From Candidatus Muproteobacteria bacterium RIFCSPHIGHO2_01_FULL_65_16 (GTDB lineage: Bacteria; Pseudomonadota; Gammaproteobacteria; Acidiferrobacterales; Sulfurifustaceae): DNA of 16,341 nucleotides. Made by a program: the position numbers and the translations under genes. This document shows, piece after piece, positions 1-8,230 of the stretch. Each line of letters opens with the position of its first letter. Within the stretch, counting starts at the first letter, position 1. The stretch lies in NCBI GenBank assembly GCA_001785175.1, contig MFSY01000032.1, positions 7,276 to 23,616 on the forward strand, given 5' to 3'. The notes beneath the pieces are model-generated. The model was not told the DNA's origin and made no database searches. It saw only the letters and a program-made list of their open reading frames with translations.

Positions 1-44
1 GTTATTCCGGCGCGGCGCGCCGCGGACGAACCGGCGGCCCGGCG

Positions 45-305
45 TCAGCGCATGGGCCTGGGCTGCGCGAAGCCGTACTTCTTCAGTATCAGATTGTGCA
101 TGGTCAAGACCATCGCGCTGCGATCAATCTCGTCGGGCAATTCCTGATACAGCAGCTCCAGAAATTTCACGTACCTCCAGGCCGCCATGTCTTTCCCATT
201 CAGCCCCTGCTTGCGTAACACGTCGTCCACGAGGATCTCCGCCGCGGGACCGATCTTGTTGGACAGGGTACTTACGGTCGTTGCTCTCCATCCAGGTAAT
301 GCCAT
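45..305 (-). CDS. Small conserved-looking protein, function unknown (86 aa)
   Basis: I do not recognise this protein. It has 86 residues with no signal peptide or membrane segment and looks soluble and mostly helical. A notable stretch is IGPAAEILVDDVL at residues 18-30, followed by amphipathic helices (around YVKFLELLYQELPDEI). This loosely resembles small helical domains at the C-terminus of some bacterial kinase or response-regulator proteins that carry an IGPxAxxLVD signature, but I cannot confirm membership. The start is well supported: the ATG at 305 is preceded by AGGAGG at about 5 nt spacing, one of the best ribosome binding sites in the window. The gene stands alone, transcribed away from nth with a gap of about 350 bp. 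Its downstream neighbour lies outside the window. Confidence 0.75.
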   Translation of the reverse strand: MALPGWRATTVSTLSNKIGPAAEILVDDVLRKQGLNGKDMAAWRYVKFLELLYQELPDEIDRSAMVLTMHNLILKKYGFAQPRPMR

Positions 306-654
306 AATCGCCTCCTACTCCGATTTTCGTTATTTAAAAGGATTTCCCGACGATCACTCGGATCGCCAGGCACATCCGCCCAATCGGAATCCCTTCAAAA
401 ATAACCACGCAAGTAGTACGCCATTATTAAAGGCTTAAAGTAGCCGCCGGCGCTGTTTCCTTATGCATGGGGTGGACAATTAACCCATGCAAAAATTGTA
501 GATGCTCATTCCGGGATTGCCAGTGCGCGCGGCATCTTTTGATGACAGGCGGCATTGCAGGCGGCAACGCTGGCGATGGCGGGAGGGTGTGCGTAAAGTC
601 CCAGCCGGGTTTTACCGGTCATGTGTGTAATTGATTCTTATTCTCCGGTCCACT
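306..654. other. Divergent intergenic region between the 86-aa gene and nth
   Basis: About 350 bp with no convincing gene; it must hold the promoters of the two divergent genes. The left part is AT-richer than the coding sequence around it. It contains a perfect 8-bp inverted repeat, TGCATGGG (464-471) and CCCATGCA (484-491), separated by 12 bp and followed by AAAATT. This could be an operator dyad or a weak hairpin. I could not pick a convincing -35/-10 pair for either gene. Confidence 0.4.
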
Positions 655-1290
655 ATGAATAACACGAAGCGCGCCGCGATCTTCGCCCGCCTGAAACGCG
701 CCAACCCCGCGCCGAGGACGGAGCTCGGGTATTCCACGCCGTTTGAGCTGCTGGTCGCGGTCATCCTGTCGGCGCAGGCGACCGACAAGAGCGTCAACCG
801 GGCCACCGCCCGGCTGTTCAAAACGGCGAATACGCCACGGAAGATGCTGGCGCTGGGCGCTCGCAGCCTCAAGCGCCGCATCAAAACTATCGGCCTCTAT
901 AACACCAAGGCGGCGAATATCCTCAAGACCTGCAAAATCCTGGTTGCGCGGCATGACGGTCGGGTACCGCATACGCGCGCGGAGCTGGAGGCGCTGCCGG
1001 GGGTGGGGCGCAAGACCGCCAACGTCGTCCTCAACACCGCCTTCGGCCACCCCACCATCGCCGTTGATACCCATATCTTCCGCGTGGCGAACCGCACCGG
1101 CCTCGCCCGCGGGAAAACCCCGCTGGCCGTGGAAAAGAAGCTGCTCCAAACGGTCCCCGGAAAATACCGGCACGATGCGCACCACTGGCTGCTCCTGCAC
1201 GGGCGCTACACCTGCGTTGCGCGCCGACCGCGCTGCGCGTCGTGCGTGATCTATGATTTATGTGAGTACCGGAATAAATTAACGTCATGA
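655..1290 (+). CDS. nth: Endonuclease III (DNA glycosylase/AP lyase)
   Basis: Base-excision repair enzyme that removes oxidised pyrimidines and cuts the abasic site by beta-elimination. With the ATG at 655 the protein has 211 residues, the length of E. coli Nth, and the key residues fall on the E. coli numbers. The helix-hairpin-helix is LPGVGRKTA at 114-122 with catalytic Lys120, catalytic Asp138 is in VDTHIFR, and the [4Fe-4S] cysteines are 187, 194, 197 and 203 (C-x6-C-x2-C-x5-C). This agreement argues for the 655 start over an upstream in-frame TTG at 631. No strong Shine-Dalgarno precedes the ATG. The TGA stop overlaps the ATG of the FIST gene (ATGA), so the two are almost certainly co-transcribed and translationally coupled. 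Confidence 0.97.
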   Translation: MNNTKRAAIFARLKRANPAPRTELGYSTPFELLVAVILSAQATDKSVNRATARLFKTANTPRKMLALGARSLKRRIKTIGLYNTKAANILKTCKILVARHDGRVPHTRAELEALPGVGRKTANVVLNTAFGHPTIAVDTHIFRVANRTGLARGKTPLAVEKKLLQTVPGKYRHDAHHWLLLHGRYTCVARRPRCASCVIYDLCEYRNKLTS

Positions 1291-2390
1291 CGCAAGCCAC
1301 CGTCGCCACCGGCCTGAGCCGCGGAAATCGGGCCTACCCCGAGCACGCCGCGCGCGCCGTCAAACAGGCGCTGGAGCACGCGGGGCTCGAGCGCGCCAAC
1401 AGCGTGCTGCTGTTTCTCACCCCGGAATACGCGCCGAACCCGGAACCAGCGCTGCGCGCCGCGGCGCGCGCGGCGGGTTGCCTGCAGGTGATCGGCTGCA
1501 CCGGCGCCGGCATCCTGACGGAAAAAGAATGGGTGCTCGACAGCCCCGGCGCGGCGGCCATGGTGTTCGGGGGCGGGATCAGCCTTGCGGCGCCGTCGGA
1601 CCCACGCGCCGACGACGAAACGCTCATCCTGAGTCTCTGCACTCCCGCGGGCCTGAGCGCCGACTGGCTCGATGTGCCGGCGCCCCGCATCGGCGCGATC
1701 TCGGGCGACCTCTTCGGCCACGGCCCGTTCAAGGTCTGGAGCGGCAGCCGCGTCGCCGAGAGCGGGCACGTCGAGGCCGTCATCGGCGGCGCCGCCGGCG
1801 TCATCCAGGCGTCGCAGGGCGTGCGCGCGCTCACCTCGCCGATCGAGGTCGCCGAGGTCCAGGGCTACGACATCAAGCTGCTGGGAAACTACCCGGCGCT
1901 CAACGTCCTGGTCAAATCGCTGCCCCTGCCCGTGCGCCAGATGGAGCGCATCCCGCTGCACCTCATCATGGGCGGCGTGACCTTCGGCGACCCCATGACC
2001 GCGATCCGCGAGGGGCGCTACCGGCTGAACCACATCGTCTCCGCCAACCTGCGCGACCGGTCCATCACCCTCTCGCATCCGCTCTCACGCGGCGAGCGCC
2101 TGTTCTGGGCCATGCGCGACGCGCTCACGGCGGAGCGCGACATGCGCGCGACCATCGAGCGCGCGCGCGCCGAGCTGCGGCGCGAGCCCGACTTCGCGCT
2201 GCTGTTTCCGTGCATGGGGCGCGGCCCGCACTTCTACGGCAACCGCGACCGCGATCTGGATCTGCTGCGCGCGCGCTTTCCACTGCTGCCCGTCATCGGC
2301 ATGTACGGCAACGGCGAGCTCGGGCCGCTCGACGGGGCGAACCATCTCTACCAGTATTCGGTGATCCTGGGTTTATTCCGGACGCTGTAA
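1287..2390 (+). CDS. FIST N/FIST C domain sensory protein
   Basis: A 367-residue protein made of the FIST_N domain (about residues 25-215) and the FIST_C domain (about 220-350). FIST (F-box and intracellular signal transduction) domains are predicted small-ligand-binding sensory domains. Visible family marks are VIGCTGAGILTE near residue 70, the Gly-rich segment GGAAGVIQ, and the C-terminal run LLFPCMGRG, VIGMYGNGELGP and LYQYSVILGLF. There is no signal peptide, membrane helix or fused kinase, cyclase or methyl-acceptor domain, so it is a stand-alone cytosolic FIST protein. Its ATG overlaps the nth stop codon. The ligand is unknown, and pairing with a DNA-repair gene does not identify it. The gene ends facing the DUF2064 gene across a repeat-containing gap. 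Confidence 0.9.
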   Translation: MTQATVATGLSRGNRAYPEHAARAVKQALEHAGLERANSVLLFLTPEYAPNPEPALRAAARAAGCLQVIGCTGAGILTEKEWVLDSPGAAAMVFGGGISLAAPSDPRADDETLILSLCTPAGLSADWLDVPAPRIGAISGDLFGHGPFKVWSGSRVAESGHVEAVIGGAAGVIQASQGVRALTSPIEVAEVQGYDIKLLGNYPALNVLVKSLPLPVRQMERIPLHLIMGGVTFGDPMTAIREGRYRLNHIVSANLRDRSITLSHPLSRGERLFWAMRDALTAERDMRATIERARAELRREPDFALLFPCMGRGPHFYGNRDRDLDLLRARFPLLPVIGMYGNGELGPLDGANHLYQYSVILGLFRTL

Positions 2391-2425
2391 AATAGCGCCC
2401 GCCGAAAGAGTCGAGGAAATATTGA

Positions 2426-2502
2426 CTCCGTTGAATTCCGAGTTGGTCATGTAAGCAGAGCGTATGGGACGGGAAGTGTTGGGGTCCCCGTATGGCGCGC
2501 CC
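2426..2502 (+). repeat. Dispersed repeat, copy 1 (unknown family)
   Basis: This segment is about 80% identical to 16126-16201 in the same orientation. Shared blocks are TTGAATT near the left end, a GGGA-GGGAAGT block, and GTCCCCGTATGGCGCGCC at the right end. The block TATGGGAC pairs with GTCCCCGTA (one bulged C) to give a hairpin with a G-rich loop. Compared with copy 2, C becomes T and A becomes G inside the stem, and both changes keep pairing through G-U. The repeat lies 36 bp after the FIST stop codon. Confidence 0.75.
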
Positions 2503-2629
2503 GCGCACCGGCCGCTCCTGCGCCTGTCATAAGGCAGGACGAACGAGCGAAGCGAGTAGGGCTACAGGTTCGCGCCCGCGGCATTGGTGCATCCATGCAC
2601 GGCACGGGAGATAATGGAGCATCCCGCAT

Positions 2630-2655
2630 TAAAACTAACGCCGCCCGCAGGGCGG
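2630..2655 (-). terminator. Probable Rho-independent terminator of the DUF2064 gene
   Basis: Read on the minus strand, a CCGCCC-TGC-GGGCGG hairpin begins 2 nt after the TAA stop and is followed by CGTTAGTTTT. The stem is strong and the T-tract is short and interrupted, so termination is likely but may be partial. Confidence 0.55.
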
Positions 2656-2657
2656 AC

Positions 2658-3287
2658 TTAAAGAAACTGTCGCAGCGGCGCGTATTTCTGCGCCACCAGC
2701 CACAGGTCCTCGGGCGCGTCCACATCGCGCAGCGCGGGCAGCATCTCGAAATAAATCCCGTGCCGCTGCGCGCGCTCCAGGATCTCGCGCAGTAGCGCCG
2801 GACTGTCCCGGCGGACGCCATCGAACAGCTCCGGCCGCGCCTGCTGCAGGCCGAGGAAATAATAACCGCCGTCATCGGTCGGACCGAGGACGTTCAGCCC
2901 GCGCACCAGCCACTCGTTGGCCTGGTCGAGAAATTCCCCGTTGCAATGGGGCACGTCGCAGCATAGAACACCCGCGCCGCCGCGGCCGCGCGCGGTGTGC
3001 GCGCGCAGGGCGTTCAGCATCCGCTCGCACGGCTCGGCGCCCTGCTGCGCCGCCAGGTGCACGCCGAATTCGCGCGCCAGCCCGTGGAACAGCGGATGCC
3101 CCGTATCCGGGGCGCAATAAAGAAAGATCTCGCCGGGCCAGCTGGAGGTCGCGCGTTCCACGGTCGCGCGCAGCATGAACGCGGCGATCTCCGCCGCCTG
3201 CTCCGGGCTGCGGTGCGGCATGAGGCGCGTCTTCACCCGTCCGGGACGCGGCTCGTGTGCGAACAGGATCAGGTCCGGCTGTTTCAT
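2658..3287 (-). CDS. TIGR04282/DUF2064 family glycosyltransferase-like protein
   Basis: A protein of 209 residues with a nucleotide-diphospho-sugar transferase (GT-A) fold, matching the family annotated as 'TIGR04282 family arsenosugar biosynthesis glycosyltransferase' (DUF2064). Visible marks are the N-terminal LILFAHEPRPGRVKTRL, which resembles the family's FARxPxPGxVKTRL nucleotide-binding segment, CCDVPHCNG at the usual GxDxPxL metal/sugar site, and GPTDDGGYYFLGL, the family's GPxxDGGYxLIGL. The chosen start is the ATG at 3287, preceded by GGAAAA; an upstream in-frame start at 3329 would add 14 unlikely residues and run into ppnP. The true acceptor is unknown and the arsenosugar label should not be taken literally. 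It lies 38 bp after ppnP and is probably co-transcribed with it. Confidence 0.87.
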   Translation of the reverse strand: MKQPDLILFAHEPRPGRVKTRLMPHRSPEQAAEIAAFMLRATVERATSSWPGEIFLYCAPDTGHPLFHGLAREFGVHLAAQQGAEPCERMLNALRAHTARGRGGAGVLCCDVPHCNGEFLDQANEWLVRGLNVLGPTDDGGYYFLGLQQARPELFDGVRRDSPALLREILERAQRHGIYFEMLPALRDVDAPEDLWLVAQKYAPLRQFL

Positions 3288-3325
3288 GTGTTTTCCATGC
3301 CGCTCCGACGGCGGGAACGCGCGGA

Positions 3326-3634
3326 TCACCCGAAATGGCAGACGTAATCCAGCAGGTCGTCCACCTCGATCTCGAAGTGCGAGTTGGCGGGGATGGAGAA
3401 ACTCTGCCCCGCCTGGTACTCGTCCCAGATCTGCTTGTCGGCGATCTTCACCCGGCAGTGGCCCTGGGTGACGTCTATGGTCTCCGGCGCCTGGGTGGAG
3501 AAACGATAGGTTCCGGGCAACATGACGCCGAGGGTCTTCATCTCGCCGCCCGGCGTGATCACGGTGCGGCTGGTGACGCGCCCGCCGTGATAGACGTTGG
3601 CCTGCTTCTTGATCTCGACGTTCTTGAAGCTCAT
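3326..3634 (-). CDS. ppnP: Pyrimidine/purine nucleoside phosphorylase (YaiE/DUF1255)
   Basis: A 102-residue single-domain cupin that catalyses phosphorolysis of several nucleosides to base and ribose-1-phosphate in nucleotide salvage. It aligns along its length with E. coli PpnP/YaiE: GVMLPGTYRFSTQAPETIDV corresponds to [20 protein letters not shown], followed by the EYQAG.SF.IPANSHFEIEV cupin strands and the C-terminal DYVCHF (E. coli SYLCRY). The ATG at 3634 lies just downstream of a short tandem repeat arm, and no clear Shine-Dalgarno is visible between them, so the repeat may have replaced the original leader. It is followed closely by the DUF2064 gene. Confidence 0.93.
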   Translation of the reverse strand: MSFKNVEIKKQANVYHGGRVTSRTVITPGGEMKTLGVMLPGTYRFSTQAPETIDVTQGHCRVKIADKQIWDEYQAGQSFSIPANSHFEIEVDDLLDYVCHFG

Positions 3635-3643
3635 CAGTAAACC

Positions 3644-3676
3644 AGTGAATAGTGAAAAATTAAAAGTGAAAAGTTA
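3644..3676 (-). repeat. Tandem 7-mer arm A1 (GTGAAAA type)
   Basis: A degenerate array of about 7-bp units (GTGAATA, GTGAAAA, AGTGAAA) on the plus strand. It is inverted relative to the arm at 4063-4095, and the two enclose the four-helix-bundle gene. The TAA stop of that gene (3674-3676) lies at the edge of the arm. Confidence 0.75.
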
Positions 3677-4057
3677 ACTAACTGAATGTTTTCTGCCTTT
3701 TGACGTGATAAGGATTTTCGAAATGATTTTAACAAGCTGATCTGTTTCATTCACCAAGTCCGACAACCGCTCACCAACAATTAAATCAGTCTGCTTGATA
3801 AGGCGTAACCAATATGCGGTTTCCAGTGCCTCTTTGTGCGCAACCGACATCTTTGCGATGAAATCAGCCTTGCTCTGGCCACCTTGCGCCTCGTGCACGT
3901 TCGCACCGATAGACGTTCCTGCCCGAAGTAACTGTCTGCCCAGAATACGCCCGATGCTGTCTTTTTCAAGCTCCCGACACAGCCGGACGATACTTAGCGA
4001 GAAACTGAGCGTACGCTCGACTATACTCGGCTTTCTGCGCACCGCATCCTTACACAT
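3674..4057 (-). CDS. Four-helix bundle protein (S23/23S rRNA intervening-sequence family)
   Basis: A 127-residue all-helical protein of the family first seen encoded in 23S rRNA intervening sequences (TIGR02436, S23), which also contains the Avd accessory protein of diversity-generating retroelements. Family marks are FSLSIVRLCREL (residues 19-30), the segment LLRAGTSIGANVHEAQGGQSK (44-64, usual form R.SxSIxANIxEG), and HKEALETAYWLRL (73-85). The molecular role of stand-alone members is unknown; family members form pentamers and some bind nucleic acid. The gene is visibly poorer in GC than argG and ppnP on either side and uses many A/T-ending codons, which suggests transfer. It is framed by inverted 7-mer arrays and interrupts what would otherwise be an argG-ppnP junction. 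No clear Shine-Dalgarno precedes the ATG. Confidence 0.88.
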   Translation of the reverse strand: MCKDAVRRKPSIVERTLSFSLSIVRLCRELEKDSIGRILGRQLLRAGTSIGANVHEAQGGQSKADFIAKMSVAHKEALETAYWLRLIKQTDLIVGERLSDLVNETDQLVKIISKILITSKGRKHSVS

Positions 4058-4062
4058 GGATC

Positions 4063-4089
4063 AACTTTACACTTTTCACTTTACACTTT

Positions 4090-4095
<6 letters not shown>
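4063..4095 (-). repeat. Tandem 7-mer arm A2 (GTGAAAA type)
   Basis: On the minus strand this is four 7-bp units, GTGAAAA-GTGTAAA-GTGAAAA-GTGTAAA, ending in GTTGATCC directly before the ATG of the four-helix-bundle gene. The argG stop codon (TGA, 4090-4092) lies inside the first unit, so the repeat supplies the stop. Confidence 0.85.
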
Positions 4096-5298
<1,203 letters not shown>

Positions 5299-5308
5299 AT
5301 GATTTCTC

Positions 5309-5389
5309 GACGCAAAGACGCGAAGGCGCAAAGAAGATAGGCGAAAAAATTACTCTAAAGGTATCTTTGCGTCTTTGCGCCTTTGCGTC
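5309..5389. repeat. Inverted tandem 8-mer element B (CGCAAAGG/A type)
   Basis: Two arms, 5309-5334 and 5363-5389, are imperfect inverted copies of an array of 8-bp units CGCAAAGR (three units each), separated by about 28 bp of AT-rich spacer. The element fills almost the whole gap between the stop of the E2-E3 gene and the start of argG. On the minus strand it is led by TTTTTGACGCAAAGGCGC, the same sequence that follows the sat-cysC gene at 13904-13921. It can fold into a long hairpin and may act as a terminator or processing site between the two units. Confidence 0.85.
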
Positions 5390-5397
5390 AAAAACTA

Positions 5398-8136
5398 TTA
5401 CTTAGCGACTTTGGCGGTGCGGCGCAGGCGCGACAGCAGCCGCCGCGCCATCTCGCCGAACAGCTCGGTCTGGGTCGGGTGCGGGTGGATCGCCTGCGCC
5501 ACCTGTTCCAGCGTCATGTCGCCCGCCACCATCAGCACCGCCTCGCCGATCAGGGTGTCGGCGTGGTCCGCCAGGAAATGCACGCCCACGATGCGGTGGC
5601 TCGTCTTGTCCGCCACGAGCTTGATGAGCCCGTCGGTTTCATTCGTGATCTGGCTCTTCGCGTCAATGTTCATCGGCATCTTCACTTCCACCGCATCAAT
5701 GCCGTTGGCCTTCGCCTGCTCGACCGCAAGCCCCACGAACGCCGCCTGCGGCCGGGTGAAGACCACGCCGCAGTCCTTGGCCGGGTTGTACTCCATGCGC
5801 TCGCCCATGATCGTGACCGCGGCCACGCGCCCCTGGTGGCCGGCGGTGTGCGCCAGCATGAGCCCGCCGTTCACGTCGCCGACGGCGAAGATGTGGGGCA
5901 CGTTCGTGCGGCAGGAGGCGTCCACCATGATCGCGCCGCGCTCGCCCAGCGCCACGCCGGCCTTCTCGAGCGCGAGCGGCTCGGTCACCGGGCGCTTGCC
6001 GGTGGCGACGAGGACGTAGTCGCATTTGAAGTTGGCGTTCTTGCCCGCGGCGTCGCCGTAGCTGAGCGTCATCTGGCCGGGCTTACCCGCGATCTTGGCG
6101 ACCTTGGCGGAAGTAACGACCGTGAGGTTCTTCTGTTTCTTGAGCAGCTCGCCGAGCGCCTTGGCGATCTCGGCCTCCGCCTCGGGCAGCACCCGCTCCT
6201 GCGCCTCGATCACGACAACCTGGGCGCCGAAGTCGGCGAAGATCTGCGCCATCTCCAGGCCGATCGCGCCGGCGCCGATGACGCCGAGCTTCTTGGGCGG
6301 AGCCTTGAGACTCCAGACCGTGTCCGAGGTGAGCACGCCCTTCGAATCCGCCCCCGGAATCGGCGGGATGAAGGGCGGCGCGCCGGTGGCGATGACGCAG
6401 GCGCCGAAGCTGACACGCTCGGTCGCTCCCGGCTTCCTGCCTCCCGCGACATTAGCACGTCCCTGTGCGTCAGTTTTCTTGTCATAAGACGCCCGCACGT
6501 GCGGGTCCTTGGTGTTGCCGGAGGTATCAATAAGAATGCTGTTGGGCGAGTCGAAGCGCGCGAAGCCCTGGCGCACCTCGATCCGCACGCCCTTGTCGGT
6601 CTTCAGGGCCATGTCGCCGCGCGCCTCTAATATAGATCGTCGTGCCTTTTCCAGTCGAAGCCAATCCAGTTTGGGTTTCGTGGTGTTCAGGATGCCGAGG
6701 TGAGCGTCATGGGCGCGGTCGCGCATGCGGTCGGCCGCGGCGCGCCAGGCCTTCGACGGAATGCAGCCGCGCCAGAGACATTCGCCGCCCGGAAGCGGGG
6801 CGTCGTTGACCAGCATGACCTTCTTGCCGTGGTCGGCGAGATCGCGCGCGCAGTCCTCGCCGCCGGGGCCGCCGCCGATGACGACCCCGTCGTAATCCCA
6901 TTTGCCCGGCGCGAGCGCCGCGCCGGGCGCGCCGGCCGGGACCACGGCGCCGCCGAGCCAGGATTGCGGCTGCTCGACCAGACCCTTGAACACGCCCAGA
7001 AACTTGGCCGCGTCCGCGCCGTTGACGATGCGATGGTCCGCGGTCACGGTCACCGGCATGCCCTGCGGACCGGCGGTGGCGATGGCGAAGATCGCCGAGG
7101 TGCCGGGCGACGGGATGGCGTCGAAGTGCGTCACCCCGAGCATGCCCATATTCGAGATGGTAAACGTCGGGTTCGAGTACTCCTGCGGCTTCAGGCGCTT
7201 TACGCGCGCGCGGGCGACGAGGTCCTTCCAGTCCTCGTTCAGCTGCTTGACGCTCTTGGCGAGCACGTCGCGCAGCACCGGCACCACCAGGCCCATGCCC
7301 TCGGTCTCGACGGCGAGGCCGATGTCTATCTGCGGGCGCTCGACGATGCGGTCCTCGTGCTGATAGACCGCGTTGACGCGCGGGAATTTCTGGATGGCCA
7401 GGGCCGCGGCCTTGGCCAGCAACACGGTCAACGAATAGCCCGCCTGCTTCGCCGCCGCCACCAGCGGCTCCGGCCGCACGTTGGTGGTGACGCGGAAGAG
7501 CGGCATGGAGAGCGAATATTCCATGTTGTGCGCCACGGCCTTCTCCATGGCGTCCATCGGCCGGCCCACGCCCGGCACCTGATAGATGCGCTTGGCCATT
7601 CCGGGCGGCGCCTGCGGGGCGGTCACGTCGGCGGCGGCCACGGCGCCGCCCGGACCGGAGCCCCTGATCGTGTTGATATCAATGCCGTGCGCGCCGGCGA
7701 GCTGGCGCGCGTACGGCGTGGCCCTGCCCTCGTGCGGGCGCGGCGCCGGGCTGGCGCCGTGCGGCATGGCGGGGATGTGGGTCTTGGGCTTGGCCGTGCC
7801 GTAGGGCTCGAATTTCTCCGGCGCCGGGGCGGCCGGCGCCGCCGGCGCCGCGGCCTTGACGGCCGGCGCCTCGCCGCGCTTCACGTCCTTGGCGTCCGCC
7901 ACCAGATAGGCGATCGCCCCGCCCACCGGCACGACCGCGCCCACCGGCGCCAGCGGGCCGGAGAGATGGCCCTCGCGGAACACCTCGACGTCCATGATCG
8001 CCTTGTCGGTCTCGACCGTCGCCACCACGGTGCCACGGGCGATGTTGTCGCCGACGTTCTTTTCCCAGGTCACGATCGTGCCCTCGGTCATGGTGTCCGA
8101 GAGCTTGGGCATTTTGATTGCGTATGTATCAGCCAT
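5398..8136 (-). CDS. pdhC/lpd: Pyruvate dehydrogenase E2-E3 fusion (dihydrolipoyl acetyltransferase + dihydrolipoyl dehydrogenase)
   Basis: A single 912-residue chain carries both the acetyltransferase and the flavin dehydrogenase of the pyruvate dehydrogenase complex. Residues 1-79 are a lipoyl domain with the lipoylated lysine at K45 (VETDKAIMDVE). Residues 84-135 are an Ala/Pro-rich linker. Residues 138-171 are the subunit-binding domain (TPYARQLAGAHGID). Residues about 185-405 are the acyltransferase with catalytic H368 in DHRIVNG, where the usual Asp is Asn372. From 414 to 912 is E3: FAD motif GGGPGG at 421-426, redox pair C453-LWRG-C458, NAD motif GAGAIG, a second FAD site ending in FAVGDV, and C-terminal H886-PTQT-E891. 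The ATG at 8136 gives a normal E2 start; a TTG at 8157 lies in repeat DNA. Third gene of the pdh operon. Confidence 0.96.
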   Translation of the reverse strand: MADTYAIKMPKLSDTMTEGTIVTWEKNVGDNIARGTVVATVETDKAIMDVEVFREGHLSGPLAPVGAVVPVGGAIAYLVADAKDVKRGEAPAVKAAAPAAPAAPAPEKFEPYGTAKPKTHIPAMPHGASPAPRPHEGRATPYARQLAGAHGIDINTIRGSGPGGAVAAADVTAPQAPPGMAKRIYQVPGVGRPMDAMEKAVAHNMEYSLSMPLFRVTTNVRPEPLVAAAKQAGYSLTVLLAKAAALAIQKFPRVNAVYQHEDRIVERPQIDIGLAVETEGMGLVVPVLRDVLAKSVKQLNEDWKDLVARARVKRLKPQEYSNPTFTISNMGMLGVTHFDAIPSPGTSAIFAIATAGPQGMPVTVTADHRIVNGADAAKFLGVFKGLVEQPQSWLGGAVVPAGAPGAALAPGKWDYDGVVIGGGPGGEDCARDLADHGKKVMLVNDAPLPGGECLWRGCIPSKAWRAAADRMRDRAHDAHLGILNTTKPKLDWLRLEKARRSILEARGDMALKTDKGVRIEVRQGFARFDSPNSILIDTSGNTKDPHVRASYDKKTDAQGRANVAGGRKPGATERVSFGACVIATGAPPFIPPIPGADSKGVLTSDTVWSLKAPPKKLGVIGAGAIGLEMAQIFADFGAQVVVIEAQERVLPEAEAEIAKALGELLKKQKNLTVVTSAKVAKIAGKPGQMTLSYGDAAGKNANFKCDYVLVATGKRPVTEPLALEKAGVALGERGAIMVDASCRTNVPHIFAVGDVNGGLMLAHTAGHQGRVAAVTIMGERMEYNPAKDCGVVFTRPQAAFVGLAVEQAKANGIDAVEVKMPMNIDAKSQITNETDGLIKLVADKTSHRIVGVHFLADHADTLIGEAVLMVAGDMTLEQVAQAIHPHPTQTELFGEMARRLLSRLRRTAKVAK

Positions 8137-8147
8137 AAAGTCAGTTT

Positions 8148-8228
8148 CAAGTGGCAAGTAGCAAGTGGCAAGAAAACAAGTCGCAGGCCTTCTTCACTTG
8201 CTACTTGTAACTTGCTACTTGCTACTGC
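8148..8228. repeat. Inverted tandem 7-mer element C (AAGTAGC/CAAGTGG type)
   Basis: Left arm 8148-8181 (units CAAGTGG, CAAGTAG, CAAGTGG, CAAGAAA) and right arm 8195-8228, whose reverse complement reads AGTAGCA-AGTAGCA-AGTTACA-AGTAGCA. They are inverted about a short spacer. The element occupies nearly all of the gap between pdhB and the E2-E3 gene, begins within 2 nt of the pdhB stop, and sits in the E2-E3 leader, where no good Shine-Dalgarno remains. Confidence 0.85.
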
Positions 8229-8230
8229 TG

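Larger units (their letters stand above)
2391..2657. other. Convergent intergenic region with repeat-like sequence
   Basis: A 267-bp gap between two converging genes. It holds copy 1 of the 76-bp dispersed repeat (2426-2502), a GC-rich stretch with several small dyads, the inverted repeat GTGCAT/ATGCAC at about 2587-2600, and the probable terminator of the DUF2064 gene at its right end. A 142-codon minus-strand frame crosses it but has the look of repeat translation, not a gene. Confidence 0.5.

Noticed and set aside
2447..2875. 142-codon minus-strand frame overlapping the DUF2064 gene
   Set aside because: It runs through the real gene in another frame and then through the dispersed repeat and GC-rich dyads. 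No domain and no ribosome binding site.
8137..8157. TTG start giving the E2-E3 protein seven more residues
   Set aside because: The added codons come from the tandem 7-mer repeat. The ATG at 8136 matches the normal E2 N-terminus (MADTYAIKMPKLSDTM).
8148..8228. CRISPR-like reading of the short tandem arrays
   Set aside because: Units are only 7-8 bp, contiguous, without unique spacers, and arranged as inverted arms.
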